The notes beneath the pieces were generated by a model. The model was not told the DNA's origin and ran no database searches. It saw only the letters and a list, made by a program, of their open reading frames with translations. From positions 1 to 34,772 of the forward strand of contig CAZKOT010000010.1 in NCBI GenBank assembly GCA_964554475.1: 34,772 nt of DNA. Reading direction: 5' to 3'. The DNA comes from CAJKWP01 sp964554475 (GTDB lineage Bacteria > Bacillota > Clostridia > Christensenellales > UBA1242). Below, piece by piece: positions 23,346 through 30,907 of the stretch. The position numbers were made by a program, and so were the translations under genes. Within the stretch, counting starts at the first letter, position 1. Each line of letters begins with the position of its first letter.

Positions 23346-24269
23346 TTAACCTCCACGAATATATTCAAGTGCGGAAATTGCAGCAATTGATCCATCACTC
23401 GCAGCAGTAACAATTTGCCTTAATGTTTTTTCACGCACATCCCCAGCAGCAAAAACACCTTTGATGTTTGTTTGCATTTTTTCATTCGTAATAATGTATC
23501 CATTTTCACTTAATTTAATTAAATCACTAACAAGATCTGTGTCTGGTTTTCTTCCAATAGCAACAAAAAGTCCTTCAATATCCAGTTTTTTGATTTCCTT
23601 TGTAACTTTGTTTTCAACCTCAATTCCACTAATTTTTTCTTCACCTAAAAGTGATTTTACTGTTGAATTTAAAACGAGTTTAATTTTAGGATTTTCACCC
23701 GTTGTTAAATCCATAATTGATTTCACCATTTTGTCTTCACCACGAAAAGCATCACGTCTATGAATTAGGTATATTTTTTTTACTAACTGTGATAAATATA
23801 TGCAATCCTCAAGTGATGTGTTACCTCCGCCGACAACAGCAACGTTTTTATCTTTAAAAAATGTACCGTCACAGGTTGCACAATAACTAATCCCTTTGCC
23901 AATATATTTTCTTTCATTTTCAACATTAAGTTGTTTTGCACTTGCACCCATGCAAAGAACAATTGTTTTACCTTTAATTTCACCATTGTAAGTTCTTACT
24001 GATTTTTCAGCACCTTCAAGATGATATTCTAAAACATCACTAAATTCAACTTCAGCACCATGTTTGGTTGCTTGCTCAAACATTTTAACCGAAAGTTCAG
24101 TTCCATCAATTTTTTCAAAGCCAGGATAATTTTCAATTTTCGAAGTAATTGCAACCTGTCCTCCTGGAATCAATCTTTCAATAACAATTGATTTTAATCC
24201 TGCTCGTTGAGCATAAAGAGCACATGTTAATCCTGCAGGTCCTCCACCAACAATAATTAAATCAAACAT
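23346..24269 (-). CDS. trxB: Thioredoxin reductase TrxB
   Basis: An NADPH- and FAD-dependent thioredoxin reductase. The 307-residue protein starts MFDLIIVGGGPAGL (FAD site), has the redox motif YCATCDG (CxxC), the NADPH-binding GGGNTSLEDC and HRRDAFR, and the C-terminal FAD motif GVFAAGDVREK. The usual family start is the ATG at 24269; a longer in-frame reading to 24308 would run through the AGAGGAG site. Spacing from AGAGGAG to the ATG is about 11 bases, slightly long. Confidence 0.96.
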   Translation of the reverse strand: MFDLIIVGGGPAGLTCALYAQRAGLKSIVIERLIPGGQVAITSKIENYPGFEKIDGTELSVKMFEQATKHGAEVEFSDVLEYHLEGAEKSVRTYNGEIKGKTIVLCMGASAKQLNVENERKYIGKGISYCATCDGTFFKDKNVAVVGGGNTSLEDCIYLSQLVKKIYLIHRRDAFRGEDKMVKSIMDLTTGENPKIKLVLNSTVKSLLGEEKISGIEVENKVTKEIKKLDIEGLFVAIGRKPDTDLVSDLIKLSENGYIITNEKMQTNIKGVFAAGDVREKTLRQIVTAASDGSIAAISALEYIRGG

Positions 24270-24434
24270 ATTTTTAAACACTCCTCTTATAGTAAAATTA
24301 ACTATCAACTAAATATAGCCCCATTTTAATTACTCATATATTTTAACTAAAATATTTTAATTTTCCAAATATATTATTAAATAAAAATTTATAATAAAAA
24401 ATAATTTTATAACAAACCCAAATTTGTTAAAAAA

Positions 24435-24782
24435 TTAGATTAAATTAAAATCCATATTTTTTAATCTTAAACTATCAGCCAAATCTTTTCGTGCTTTTAA
24501 AGTATCACATTCAGCAAATACTGCTTTTTTAATTTTTTCTTCTTTAACGAAATCAAAAGCTACTTCACCATTTTTTTCTCTAGATATTGAATAAACATAT
24601 TTTTCAGTATCTTCATCATTTATTTTTTGTAAAACTGCATAATGTGATTTTTTTAAAACAATATGGGTTAGTAAATAATAAATAGCCATTCCTATTCCAT
24701 CTTTCGATTTTAAAACAATTCTTGTTGGTGAAGCATCAAAATTTCGATTAAAAACATCTATTTTTGTGTTTAATATAAACAT
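24435..24782 (-). CDS. Conserved-looking small protein of unknown function
   Basis: A 115-residue soluble protein with no motif I recognise. It alternates strands and helices (FDASPTRIVLKSKDGIGMAIYYLLTHIVLKKSHYAVLQKI, then YVYSISREKNGEVAFDFVKEEKIKKAVF) and has one Cys. An AAAGGAG site about 10 bases before the ATG supports translation. It stands alone between trxB and yebC on the same strand, with A/T-rich gaps on both sides and no clear terminator. Confidence 0.75.
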   Translation of the reverse strand: MFILNTKIDVFNRNFDASPTRIVLKSKDGIGMAIYYLLTHIVLKKSHYAVLQKINDEDTEKYVYSISREKNGEVAFDFVKEEKIKKAVFAECDTLKARKDLADSLRLKNMDFNLI

Positions 24783-24967
24783 CTTTTTAGTTCTCCTTTG
24801 TAAGAAATTACTAATTAATTTATCAAATATATTTGTGTTTGTAAATTATTTTTTAAAAATATATCAAAAAAATTAAAAAATATATCACCAAAACAATTTT
24901 AATTATTTTGAGTAAATTTTTTTCTTAAAACAAATAATATTTTGAAAGGTAAACTTTTTACTTTAGT

Positions 24968-25690
24968 TTAATAATTTTCAGCATTATGAAAAACATCTTG
25001 AACATCATCTAATTCTTCCAAGCGTTCAAGCATTTTTTCAAATGTAGCCCGTTTTTGTTCGTCTAGTTGTATGTAAATTGAAGGAATTTGTTCAATCGAA
25101 AAACTTAAAACATTATAATCTGCATTTTTCAAAAATTCGGCCACGTAACTTAATTTCTCGGGTAATGTTGTAATTTCAACAGAATCATCATATTCCTCAA
25201 TATCTTCAATTTCAACCTCAATTGCTGTTTCAAATAATTTGTTTATATCAATTTTAGATTTATCAATAATAATTAAACCTTTTTTTGAAAACAAATAAGA
25301 AACACAACCGTTAGAACCAAGTGAACCACCATATTTGTCAAAAGCATGTCGTACATCACTTGCTGTTCTGTTTTTATTGTCTGTTAAAGTTTTAACCATA
25401 ACAGCAACTCCACCAATTCCATAGCCTTCATAAACTACTTCTTCAAAATTTTCACCCTCTCCACTCCCTGATGCTTTTTTTATTGCACGCATAATACTGT
25501 CATTAGGCATATTATTTTGCTTTGCTTTTAAGATTGCATCTTGAAGTCTATTATTAGTTTCTGGATCTCCCCCGCCAATTTTAATAGCAACTGCAATTTC
25601 ACGCCCTAATTTAGTAAAAATTTTTCCTTTTTGAGCATCGGTTTTTTCCTTTGTTCTTTTTATATTATTCCACTTTGAATGACCAGACAT
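24968..25690 (-). CDS. yebC: YebC/PmpR-family protein
   Basis: YebC-family proteins act as DNA-binding regulators or, in recent work, as factors that help ribosomes through proline stretches. The 240-residue protein starts MSGHSKWNNIKRTKEKTDAQKGKIFTKL at the ATG after AAAGGAG; a reading from 25708 adds six residues over the site. Further family signatures are GGGDPETNNRLQDAI, NMPNDSIMRAIKKASG, VVYEGYGIGGVAVMV and KYGGSLGSNGCVSYLF. In many bacteria it sits beside ruvC; here it is far from ruvCAB. A short hairpin is predicted at the 5' end of its mRNA. Confidence 0.96.
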   Translation of the reverse strand: MSGHSKWNNIKRTKEKTDAQKGKIFTKLGREIAVAIKIGGGDPETNNRLQDAILKAKQNNMPNDSIMRAIKKASGSGEGENFEEVVYEGYGIGGVAVMVKTLTDNKNRTASDVRHAFDKYGGSLGSNGCVSYLFSKKGLIIIDKSKIDINKLFETAIEVEIEDIEEYDDSVEITTLPEKLSYVAEFLKNADYNVLSFSIEQIPSIYIQLDEQKRATFEKMLERLEELDDVQDVFHNAENY

Positions 25691-25702
25691 ATTTTCTCCT
25701 TT

Positions 25703-25729
25703 CCGCACTTATGCGGTAATAATAGTATA
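25703..25729 (-). promoter_or_regulatory. yebC -10 box and 5'-terminal mRNA hairpin
   Basis: On the minus strand TATACT (25729-25724) predicts a start near 25717. The transcript would begin with CCGCA-TAAG-TGCGG (25716-25703), a GC-rich 5-bp hairpin directly before the AAAGGAG site. No good -35 is visible. Confidence 0.5.
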
Positions 25730-25785
25730 AACGAATTTGTTTTAATTGTTTTTGCTAAAATTTAAACCGATATGATAATTTAATC

Positions 25786-25875
25786 ATGCATTCAATTTTT
25801 GCAAAATTTCCCAAACTTCATTTTTTCAATGCAATTAAAGATGTCAAAATTACCTCGTTTATGTTGCCAATTTGA
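25786..25875 (+). CDS. Possible leaderless 29-residue peptide
   Basis: A short plus-strand ORF in the yebC/methyltransferase gap. It has TTGCTA (25752-25757), 16 bases, GATAAT (25774-25779) and then the ATG exactly six bases later, the same geometry as the leaderless kinase-like gene. The peptide begins MHSIFAKFPKLHFF and is mildly basic and hydrophobic. It may be chance in this A/T-rich gap. Confidence 0.25.
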   Translation: MHSIFAKFPKLHFFNAIKDVKITSFMLPI

Positions 25876-25956
25876 CTTTCTAATAATTAATCAAAAATAT
25901 CGTTATTGATTATGATTTAATTAAAAAACACATAATTATTAATAATTAAACATTCA

Positions 25957-26682
25957 TTATTTTGCTGTTAAGCAAAACATTATAATGCTTCCACTTACAG
26001 CAGCGTTTAAACTTTCAAGTGAATTTTTCATAGGCACCGAAAACGATCCTGAACAAATTTCTTTTAATTCATTACTCACTCCACTGCCTTCATTTCCAAC
26101 AACAAGCCCTAAATGCTGAGGTGGTTTTAAGCTCAAATCAAAAATGTTTTTTCCTTTCATATCTGCATAAAACAAATTTTTCTCTTTAAATTTTAAAATA
26201 AATTCTATTTTTGTCATTTCATAAATGTTTAATCTAAAAATCGCACCCGCAGAACTTCTTATAACCTTTTCATTTGTAACTGAGGCACAATCAAGTAAGA
26301 AAACTTCTTTAAAATCAGCACCCAAAGCACTTCTTAAAAGAGTTCCAACATTTCCCCCGTCTTGAATATTATCCAAAACTAAAAAATTTCCAATAGGTTT
26401 TTTAAATTCCTTTTTCTCAAAAGAAAAAACACCAACTATTCCTGCATTTTCTTCCACATTTGAAAAAGTTTTAATAATTTGCGAAGAAGCTTCGATTACT
26501 TCAATTTTGGATAAAAAATCAAAATGTTTTCCTATTTCAACAAAAATATATTTTGGATTAAATCCAGCATTTAAACCTTCAGCAACCAACTTTGGAGTAT
26601 CCAAAAAAAGCAAAAACCTATTTTTGGCTTTTTGCTTCTTTAAATCTTTTATAAATTGATTGCTTGTTGAAGTTATTTTCAT
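25957..26682 (-). CDS. TrmH/SpoU-family RNA 2'-O-methyltransferase
   Basis: A SPOUT-class RNA ribose methyltransferase of the RlmB/TsnR type. The 241-residue protein has a substrate-binding N-terminus (MKITSTSNQFIKDLKKQKAKNRF) and the three SpoU motifs: LDNIQDGGNVGTLLRSA, GLVVGNEGSGVS and SVPMKNSLESLNAAVSGSI. The exact rRNA or tRNA target cannot be read from sequence. It lies after rplT on the same strand, a common neighbourhood for this family in Bacillota. No Shine-Dalgarno site precedes the ATG, and a promoter lies just before it. Confidence 0.93.
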   Translation of the reverse strand: MKITSTSNQFIKDLKKQKAKNRFLLFLDTPKLVAEGLNAGFNPKYIFVEIGKHFDFLSKIEVIEASSQIIKTFSNVEENAGIVGVFSFEKKEFKKPIGNFLVLDNIQDGGNVGTLLRSALGADFKEVFLLDCASVTNEKVIRSSAGAIFRLNIYEMTKIEFILKFKEKNLFYADMKGKNIFDLSLKPPQHLGLVVGNEGSGVSNELKEICSGSFSVPMKNSLESLNAAVSGSIIMFCLTAK

Positions 26683-26688
26683 AATATT

Positions 26689-26717
26689 AGTTTAACATAA
26701 ATAATACACTAATGCAA
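26689..26717 (-). promoter_or_regulatory. Promoter at the leaderless start of the SpoU methyltransferase gene
   Basis: On the minus strand TTGCAT (26717-26712), 17 bases ending in TGT, TAAACT (26694-26689). The ATG starts six bases after the -10, so +1 would be the A of ATG. The TGn extension supports it although the -10 matches consensus at only 4 of 6 bases. Confidence 0.45.
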
Positions 26718-26736
26718 AATTTACAGTGAATATTGT

Positions 26737-27081
26737 TTAAGCTTTAACTTTCATTACTAAACTACTAAATGTTTTTGCGTCATTAACTGCTAATTCTGCT
26801 AAAATTTTTCTATTTAAATTAATATTTGCTTGTTTTAAACCAAACATAAATTTACTGTAAGAAATTCCATTTTGCTTACAAGCAGCATTAATTCTTGTTA
26901 TCCAAAGAGAACGAAAATCTCTTTTTTTAAGTCTTCTTCCAATGTAAGCATACATTCCTGCTTTCATAACTGCTTGATGTGCGACACCAACAAGTTTACT
27001 TCTTGCACCCCAGTAGCCTTTTGCTTGCTTTAAAATTGCTCTTCTTTTCTTTAATCCTGTAACAGCTCTTTTTATTCTCAT
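26737..27081 (-). CDS. rplT: 50S ribosomal protein L20
   Basis: L20 is essential for early 50S assembly and in B. subtilis represses its own operon by binding the leader. The 114-residue protein has the full family pattern: MRIKRAVTGLKKRRAILKQAKGYWGARSK with a basic N-terminal extension, RRLKKRDFRSLWITRINAACKQNG, and FMFGLKQANINLNRKILAELA. It follows rpmI by about 11 bases. Confidence 0.98.
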   Translation of the reverse strand: MRIKRAVTGLKKRRAILKQAKGYWGARSKLVGVAHQAVMKAGMYAYIGRRLKKRDFRSLWITRINAACKQNGISYSKFMFGLKQANINLNRKILAELAVNDAKTFSSLVMKVKA

Positions 27082-27092
27082 TTTTCTTCCTC

Positions 27093-27287
27093 CTATCCGT
27101 TAATCATCTTTTTAACATTTTTTGCAGTTTTACCGGAAAGGAATTTTCCTTTTCTTAATTTTCTTTTACTCGTTGTCGACTTTTCGGTTAAAAAATGACC
27201 ACGGTTTGGTCTTGCGTGTTTAACTTTTCCGCTAGCGGTAACATGAAAACGCTTTTTAGCACCGCTATGTGATTTTATTTTTGGCAT
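27093..27287 (-). CDS. rpmI: 50S ribosomal protein L35
   Basis: A 64-residue basic ribosomal protein with the standard start MPKIKSHSGAKKRFHVTASGKVKHAR and NRGHFLTEKSTTSKRKLRK. It lies between infC and rplT in the usual order; the 209-bp gap after infC holds hairpins that may regulate it. Confidence 0.97.
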   Translation of the reverse strand: MPKIKSHSGAKKRFHVTASGKVKHARPNRGHFLTEKSTTSKRKLRKGKFLSGKTAKNVKKMING

Positions 27288-27310
27288 TTTTTTCTCCTTT
27301 TATATTAACT

Positions 27311-27370
27311 GCATTGACGAAGTCGTTGAATGCTTTTGCTCCAAATTAATTACCTAAAGGACAATTCCTT
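27311..27370 (-). promoter_or_regulatory. Hairpins upstream of rpmI, possible L20-responsive leader
   Basis: In the 209-bp infC-rpmI gap two stem-loops are visible: GCATTGAC/GTC...AATGC (27311-27333, with a bulge) and AAGGA-CAAT-TCCTT (27357-27370). They sit just before the rpmI ribosome-binding site. E. coli uses a site in this region for L20 repression; an equivalent role here is inference. Confidence 0.35.
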
Positions 27371-27496
27371 GCTCGTATTTAAATTTGCAAAATCATTTAA
27401 ATTCGCTTCTGCTGCTATTTACTTTAATAAAATTTTTATCTTTTTTTTTAATTAAAATTTAATGTGAATTCTCAAAAAAATAGGTTTAATAAAATA

Positions 27497-28006
27497 CTAT
27501 TTTTTAGGTGTTATAATTGAAACAATATTTCTTCCAATTATTTCTGGTTCTTTATCGGGTATTCCGTTTTGAGAAAGTCTATCTTGAAAATCCTTAACTA
27601 TTTTAATTCCGTTTACAGAATATGCTTGTTGTCTTCCTTTCATGCGAAGCACAATTTTAACTTTGTCTCCCATTTGAAGAAATTTGTTTGCATGACGTGC
27701 TTTTGTTTCAATATCATGAATGTCAATTGTCATTGATAATTGAATTTCTTTTAATTCAGAAATGTTTTGATTCTTTTTCATTTCTTTTTCTTTTTTTATA
27801 GTTTCAAATTTAAATTTACCGTAGTCCATAATTTTGCAAACATAAGGAAGTGAACTTGAAGAAATTAAAACAATGTCCAAATCTTTTTCTTTGGCAATTT
27901 CTCTTGCTTTATAAAGTGGCAAAATGCCTAATTGTTCTCCGTTTTCGCCAATTAAGCGAACCTCTTTTGTAACGATTTGCTCGTTAATTAGATATGGTTT
28001 AAAAAT
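27497..28006 (-). CDS. infC: Translation initiation factor IF-3 with ATT start codon
   Basis: IF-3 keeps subunits apart and checks start codons. The protein has LINEQIVTKEVRLIGENGEQLGI, VCKIMDYGKFKFE and KVKIVLRMKGRQ. The frame is open to a TTG at 28036, but the strong site GGGAGG (about 28015-28020) lies inside that extension, so translation must begin after it. The ATT at 28006, eight bases downstream, gives I(M)FKPYLINEQ, matching B. subtilis IF-3, which also starts at AUU. AUU starts allow IF-3 to repress its own translation. Predicted 169 residues. It leads infC-rpmI-rplT. Confidence 0.93.
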   Translation of the reverse strand: MFKPYLINEQIVTKEVRLIGENGEQLGILPLYKAREIAKEKDLDIVLISSSSLPYVCKIMDYGKFKFETIKKEKEMKKNQNISELKEIQLSMTIDIHDIETKARHANKFLQMGDKVKIVLRMKGRQQAYSVNGIKIVKDFQDRLSQNGIPDKEPEIIGRNIVSIITPKK

Positions 28007-28111
28007 ATGAATACCCTCCCTATAAATTGATTTCAAATGACAATAAATATTAAAAAAAATTTTTTCAATGTCATTTGCTTGTTATTAATAGTAATTCTTT
28101 TTAATTACCCT

Positions 28112-28148
28112 AAAAACAAATGAAGTTTTCAAAGAATTGAAAACTTCA
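28112..28148 (-). terminator. Leader terminator/attenuator upstream of infC
   Basis: TGAAGTTTTCA, six-base loop, TGAAAACTTCA: a perfect 11-bp stem followed on the minus strand by TTTGTTTTTA. It lies between the infC promoter and infC, as the L20-controlled attenuator does in the B. subtilis infC-rpmI-rplT leader. Confidence 0.7.
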
Positions 28149-28427
28149 CTAATTAAAATTCAAAATTAAAGATTTTAAAAATTATATTTTGATTTTTAAC
28201 CTTGTCAGAAACAAAATTCGACCGGTGAGAGTTTTTCAAATCTCTTCTTCAATGATAAAAATATATCACAAGAAACTTTTCTTGTCAAGGAATTTAAACG
28301 TTTTTAAATTTAATAAAAACAAAATTACAAAGTAAGTTTAATAAGTTTAAGAAATTATATATCACTTCGAAACTTCGTCTAAAAATATTTTTTAATTAAA
28401 CATTAAAAATAATTTTTTCTTGTATTT
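28149..28427. other. infC leader and gap to the DivIVA-like gene
   Basis: With the attenuator this makes a gap of about 420 bp. It holds the infC promoter and an upstream leader half with a possible AGAG...CTCT stem and the GC-rich island ACCGGT (28221-28226), the only such island nearby, which may be part of an L20- or other ligand-binding fold. The part from 28290 to 28427 shows nothing I can name. Confidence 0.5.
28260..28288 (-). promoter_or_regulatory. infC operon promoter
   Basis: On the minus strand TTGACA (28288-28283), 17 bases ending in TGA, TATATT (28265-28260). An extended -10 with a perfect -35. Predicted start near 28253, giving a leader of about 250 bases that includes the attenuator hairpin. 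Confidence 0.8.
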
Positions 28428-29228
28428 TTAAGCATTTTCCTGTGATGAATTAAAAAAATCAAATGCTTTCATGATTTCTTCCAAACTACTTTTGGGACTA
28501 ATTGCTTCTTGTAAATCAAAACCGTTATCAAAAGTTGTAAATTGCTTTGTAAACAAATTTTCGTAAACCGAATTTTCTTCACTTTCTTTTGTTAAAAATT
28601 TTTCTGCCAAAGTGTCAAATTTATCCTCTTTTTCAAGTTTTAGATTTGTAATTGGTTTTACCATAGATTTTTCTTCCATTCTTTTGAGTTCACTTTGACC
28701 AGTCAGCAAATCAAAATTTAGATTACCACGCTTTATTTGAATGTTTTTTTCTTTTTTAGAATTATTTTTAAAAGAAGACATTTTATTAATCAATTGCTTT
28801 GTAGCATCCTCTTTTGAAGATGTTACAATAATTTCAAAATTTTGTTTAATTACATTTTCAATCGCTTTTTTAAAATCATTGAGCATAAAACTAATATTGC
28901 TCACACTTTCAATTTCGGGATGTTTTTCAAGAATTTCATTAAGTAATTTCTCCCATCTTTTGTAAAGAAGAGAAAGTTGTTGAATTTTTAATTGAAAAAC
29001 GTTCTTTGAACTTAATTCAATTGCTTTTGCTTTTTCAATTGCAGCAGTTAAAGCAATTGAAATTGTTTCACCATTTTTTTTAATTTCATTTTCACGTTCT
29101 TTCAACTTTTTAAAATCCGATTCTATTATTAAAAGTCGATTGCGTAATAATTCAGTTTCACTTGTTAAAGACTGTATGTAAGTATCAACTTCATTTTTAC
29201 TATATCCGTTTTTTTCACAACTAAACAC
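28428..29228 (-). CDS. DivIVA-domain cell-division/polarity-like protein
   Basis: The 266-residue protein begins MFSCEKNGYSKNEVDTYIQSL, the DivIVA N-terminal signature (GY-x3-EVDxYI) that recognises curved membrane, followed by a coiled coil (about residues 20-70), a helical middle and a charged, poorly ordered C-terminus. DivIVA-family proteins act in septum placement, polar growth or sporulation. The start is a GTG at 29228. The only ribosome-binding sequence is a run of eight Gs seven bases upstream. It lies alone on the minus strand upstream of the infC leader. Confidence 0.8.
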   Translation of the reverse strand: MFSCEKNGYSKNEVDTYIQSLTSETELLRNRLLIIESDFKKLKERENEIKKNGETISIALTAAIEKAKAIELSSKNVFQLKIQQLSLLYKRWEKLLNEILEKHPEIESVSNISFMLNDFKKAIENVIKQNFEIIVTSSKEDATKQLINKMSSFKNNSKKEKNIQIKRGNLNFDLLTGQSELKRMEEKSMVKPITNLKLEKEDKFDTLAEKFLTKESEENSVYENLFTKQFTTFDNGFDLQEAISPKSSLEEIMKAFDFFNSSQENA

Positions 29229-29235
29229 TAACTTA

Positions 29236-29243
29236 CCCCCCCC
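29236..29243 (-). promoter_or_regulatory. Poly-G(8) Shine-Dalgarno tract of the DivIVA-like gene
   Basis: Eight consecutive Gs on the minus strand, followed by TAAGTTA and the GTG start. In such an A/T-rich sequence this run stands out. It acts as the ribosome-binding site and could change length by slippage. Confidence 0.6.
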
Positions 29244-29305
29244 TAAAAAAATTTCTGCTATATGTTGGAGTGATCATTTTAATACAAACTTACCTTTAAT
29301 GATAA

Positions 29306-29809
29306 TTATTTTGTACGGTAATTTAAAAAGGTATAATAGAGCAATAATAAAATAATCAAAATATAAATTCCCTGAACTGCCCAAAAGAAAACAACTTCAA
29401 CTTTTAATTCATTTAATAATATCACTAAAAACCCTTCAATTGCAAACATTGAAAATAAAACCAAATAAAATTTTTGACGAAATATAAAAAATATAATTAT
29501 TGAAGAAAAAGAAATAACACAAAAATACAAGCCCAAAAGATTATTAAAGTCAAAATATAAATTAAAAATTCCAAGCATACCAAATAAAAAAAGTAAAATA
29601 CCAAGAAAAAGCGAAGAATCAAGATTGTAAAAAATACTTTTTAAAATTAATAATCCGCCAATTAACAAAATTGCAATAGAAAACCAAACAAAATGAATTT
29701 TCCAGGAAAAAACAATACTAAAAAAAATTAATGATAAATAAATAAAGAAAGAAATAAAACACATTATTTTTAAGGCAATTTCTCTTTTTGTTCTTTCTTC
29801 TTTTTCCAT
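29306..29809 (-). CDS. Multi-pass membrane protein of unknown function
   Basis: A 167-residue very hydrophobic protein with about five to six membrane helices after a charged N-terminus (MEKEERTKREIALK). No motif recognised. Its ATG lies inside the end of lgt, with a 40-bp overlap in another frame, so it is co-transcribed and probably coupled to lgt; there is no strong separate ribosome-binding site. A start further in cannot be excluded. Confidence 0.7.
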   Translation of the reverse strand: MEKEERTKREIALKIMCFISFFIYLSLIFFSIVFSWKIHFVWFSIAILLIGGLLILKSIFYNLDSSLFLGILLFLFGMLGIFNLYFDFNNLLGLYFCVISFSSIIIFFIFRQKFYLVLFSMFAIEGFLVILLNELKVEVVFFWAVQGIYILIILLLLYYTFLNYRTK

Positions 29810-30594
29810 CTCGGTAATAGTGTGAAAATAATTGCAAGTATTATTCCAACAAAAATTAAAATACCACTTAAAATTTGATTAACGGGAATAGTTCCCCAAT
29901 AATACATAATAAATTGAGGCTGTCTTAAACCTTCAAGAAACAAACGGACAATTCCATAAAGAATTAAATATAAAGCACTAATTAAACCTTTGATTCTTAC
30001 TTTTCGAAGAAGAAAATGTAAAGTAAAAAAGATTGCTAAATTCAAAATAAATTCATAAAAGAAAAGCGCTAGATACCAACCTTCCATAGATGCATGCAAA
30101 CTGTCAATGTAAACAGCAAAAGGAAACCATTGAAAATTTGGGTCCGTTACAGCAAAACCGTAAAGTTCTTGATTAAAAAAATTTCCCCATCTTCCAATAC
30201 TCTGTCCTAAAATCAATGAAACAACTGCAACATCAGCAACATTCAAAAAATTTTTTTTGTGAATTAAACAAAAAAGCATCACAGCAAATGCTCCACCAAT
30301 AACTCCCCCATATATTGCCATTCCACCTTGACGTATGTCTAAAAACTCTAAAAAAGTATAACTATATCCCGAAATAACTTCAGATATAACAAAATGAATT
30401 CTAGCTCCTAAAACTGCAAGCGGCAGACAATAAAGTGCAAGGGTGAAAATATCATCTTTTTTCAAATCACGAAATTTAGCATTGAAAGTTGCAACAATGA
30501 CTCCACACAACATTGCCAAAGCGATTAAAATTCCGTAAAATTTAATATTTATCCCAAAAATATCAAAACCATCAATTAATAATAAATTCTTCAT
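29770..30594 (-). CDS. lgt: Prolipoprotein diacylglyceryl transferase Lgt
   Basis: Lgt transfers diacylglyceryl to the lipobox Cys of prolipoproteins in the membrane; the HtrA-like lipoprotein at 13908 is one likely substrate. The 274-residue multi-helix protein has FLDIRQGGMAIYGGVIGG and the signature GQSIGRWGNFFNQELYG with the essential Arg and Asn. The C-terminus is basic (RWKKKKEQKEK). The ATG at 30594 has no ribosome-binding site; a perfect -10 lies seven bases before it. A membrane protein gene overlaps its 3' end. Confidence 0.96.
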   Translation of the reverse strand: MKNLLLIDGFDIFGINIKFYGILIALAMLCGVIVATFNAKFRDLKKDDIFTLALYCLPLAVLGARIHFVISEVISGYSYTFLEFLDIRQGGMAIYGGVIGGAFAVMLFCLIHKKNFLNVADVAVVSLILGQSIGRWGNFFNQELYGFAVTDPNFQWFPFAVYIDSLHASMEGWYLALFFYEFILNLAIFFTLHFLLRKVRIKGLISALYLILYGIVRLFLEGLRQPQFIMYYWGTIPVNQILSGILIFVGIILAIIFTLLPRWKKKKEQKEKLP

Positions 30595-30601
30595 AGTTAT
30601 G

Positions 30602-30631
30602 ATTATAGTGAAGATGATATATTTTTGTCAA
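30602..30631 (-). promoter_or_regulatory. Consensus promoter at the leaderless lgt start
   Basis: On the minus strand TTGACA (30631-30626), 18 bases, TATAAT (30607-30602), both perfect. The lgt ATG follows after seven bases, so the predicted leader is 0-1 base. The -35 is embedded in TTTTGTCAAA (plus strand), a Spo0A-box-like sequence, and overlaps the first 13-bp repeat. Confidence 0.75.
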
Positions 30632-30801
30632 ATAACAAAATACAAAAGGATATTCAAATAACAAAATAATAAAATTTTTTTTAATCAATTACAAAATATC
30701 CATAAAATGTAAGGTATGATATGATAAATAACAAAATACAAATAAATAATAATAAAAAAAATTAATTTATATTAAATTAATTTCTATGAAATAACAAAAT
30801 A
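30630..30801 (+). repeat. Four copies of AAATAACAAAATA upstream of lgt
   Basis: Exact 13-bp copies at 30630-30642, 30656-30668, 30726-30738 and 30789-30801, all in the same direction, with start-to-start distances of 26, 70 and 63 bases. The first touches the lgt -35. They could be protein-binding sites or the remains of an A/T-rich repeat. Confidence 0.65.
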
Positions 30802-30907
30802 TTAAACAAATTAATTAAAAAACAAATTATTAAATTAAAACACAAAAATATTATTAACAAATATTAATAAAAAAAAATGTGAAACTTTCCATTTCATTAA
30901 TGCATTT

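Larger units (their letters stand above)
30595..30907. other. Intergenic region between the VWA gene and lgt
   Basis: About 313 bp, nearly all A/T. It contains the lgt promoter and four exact copies of a 13-bp motif. No ORF of note and no GC-rich terminator hairpin is visible after the VWA gene. Confidence 0.6.
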
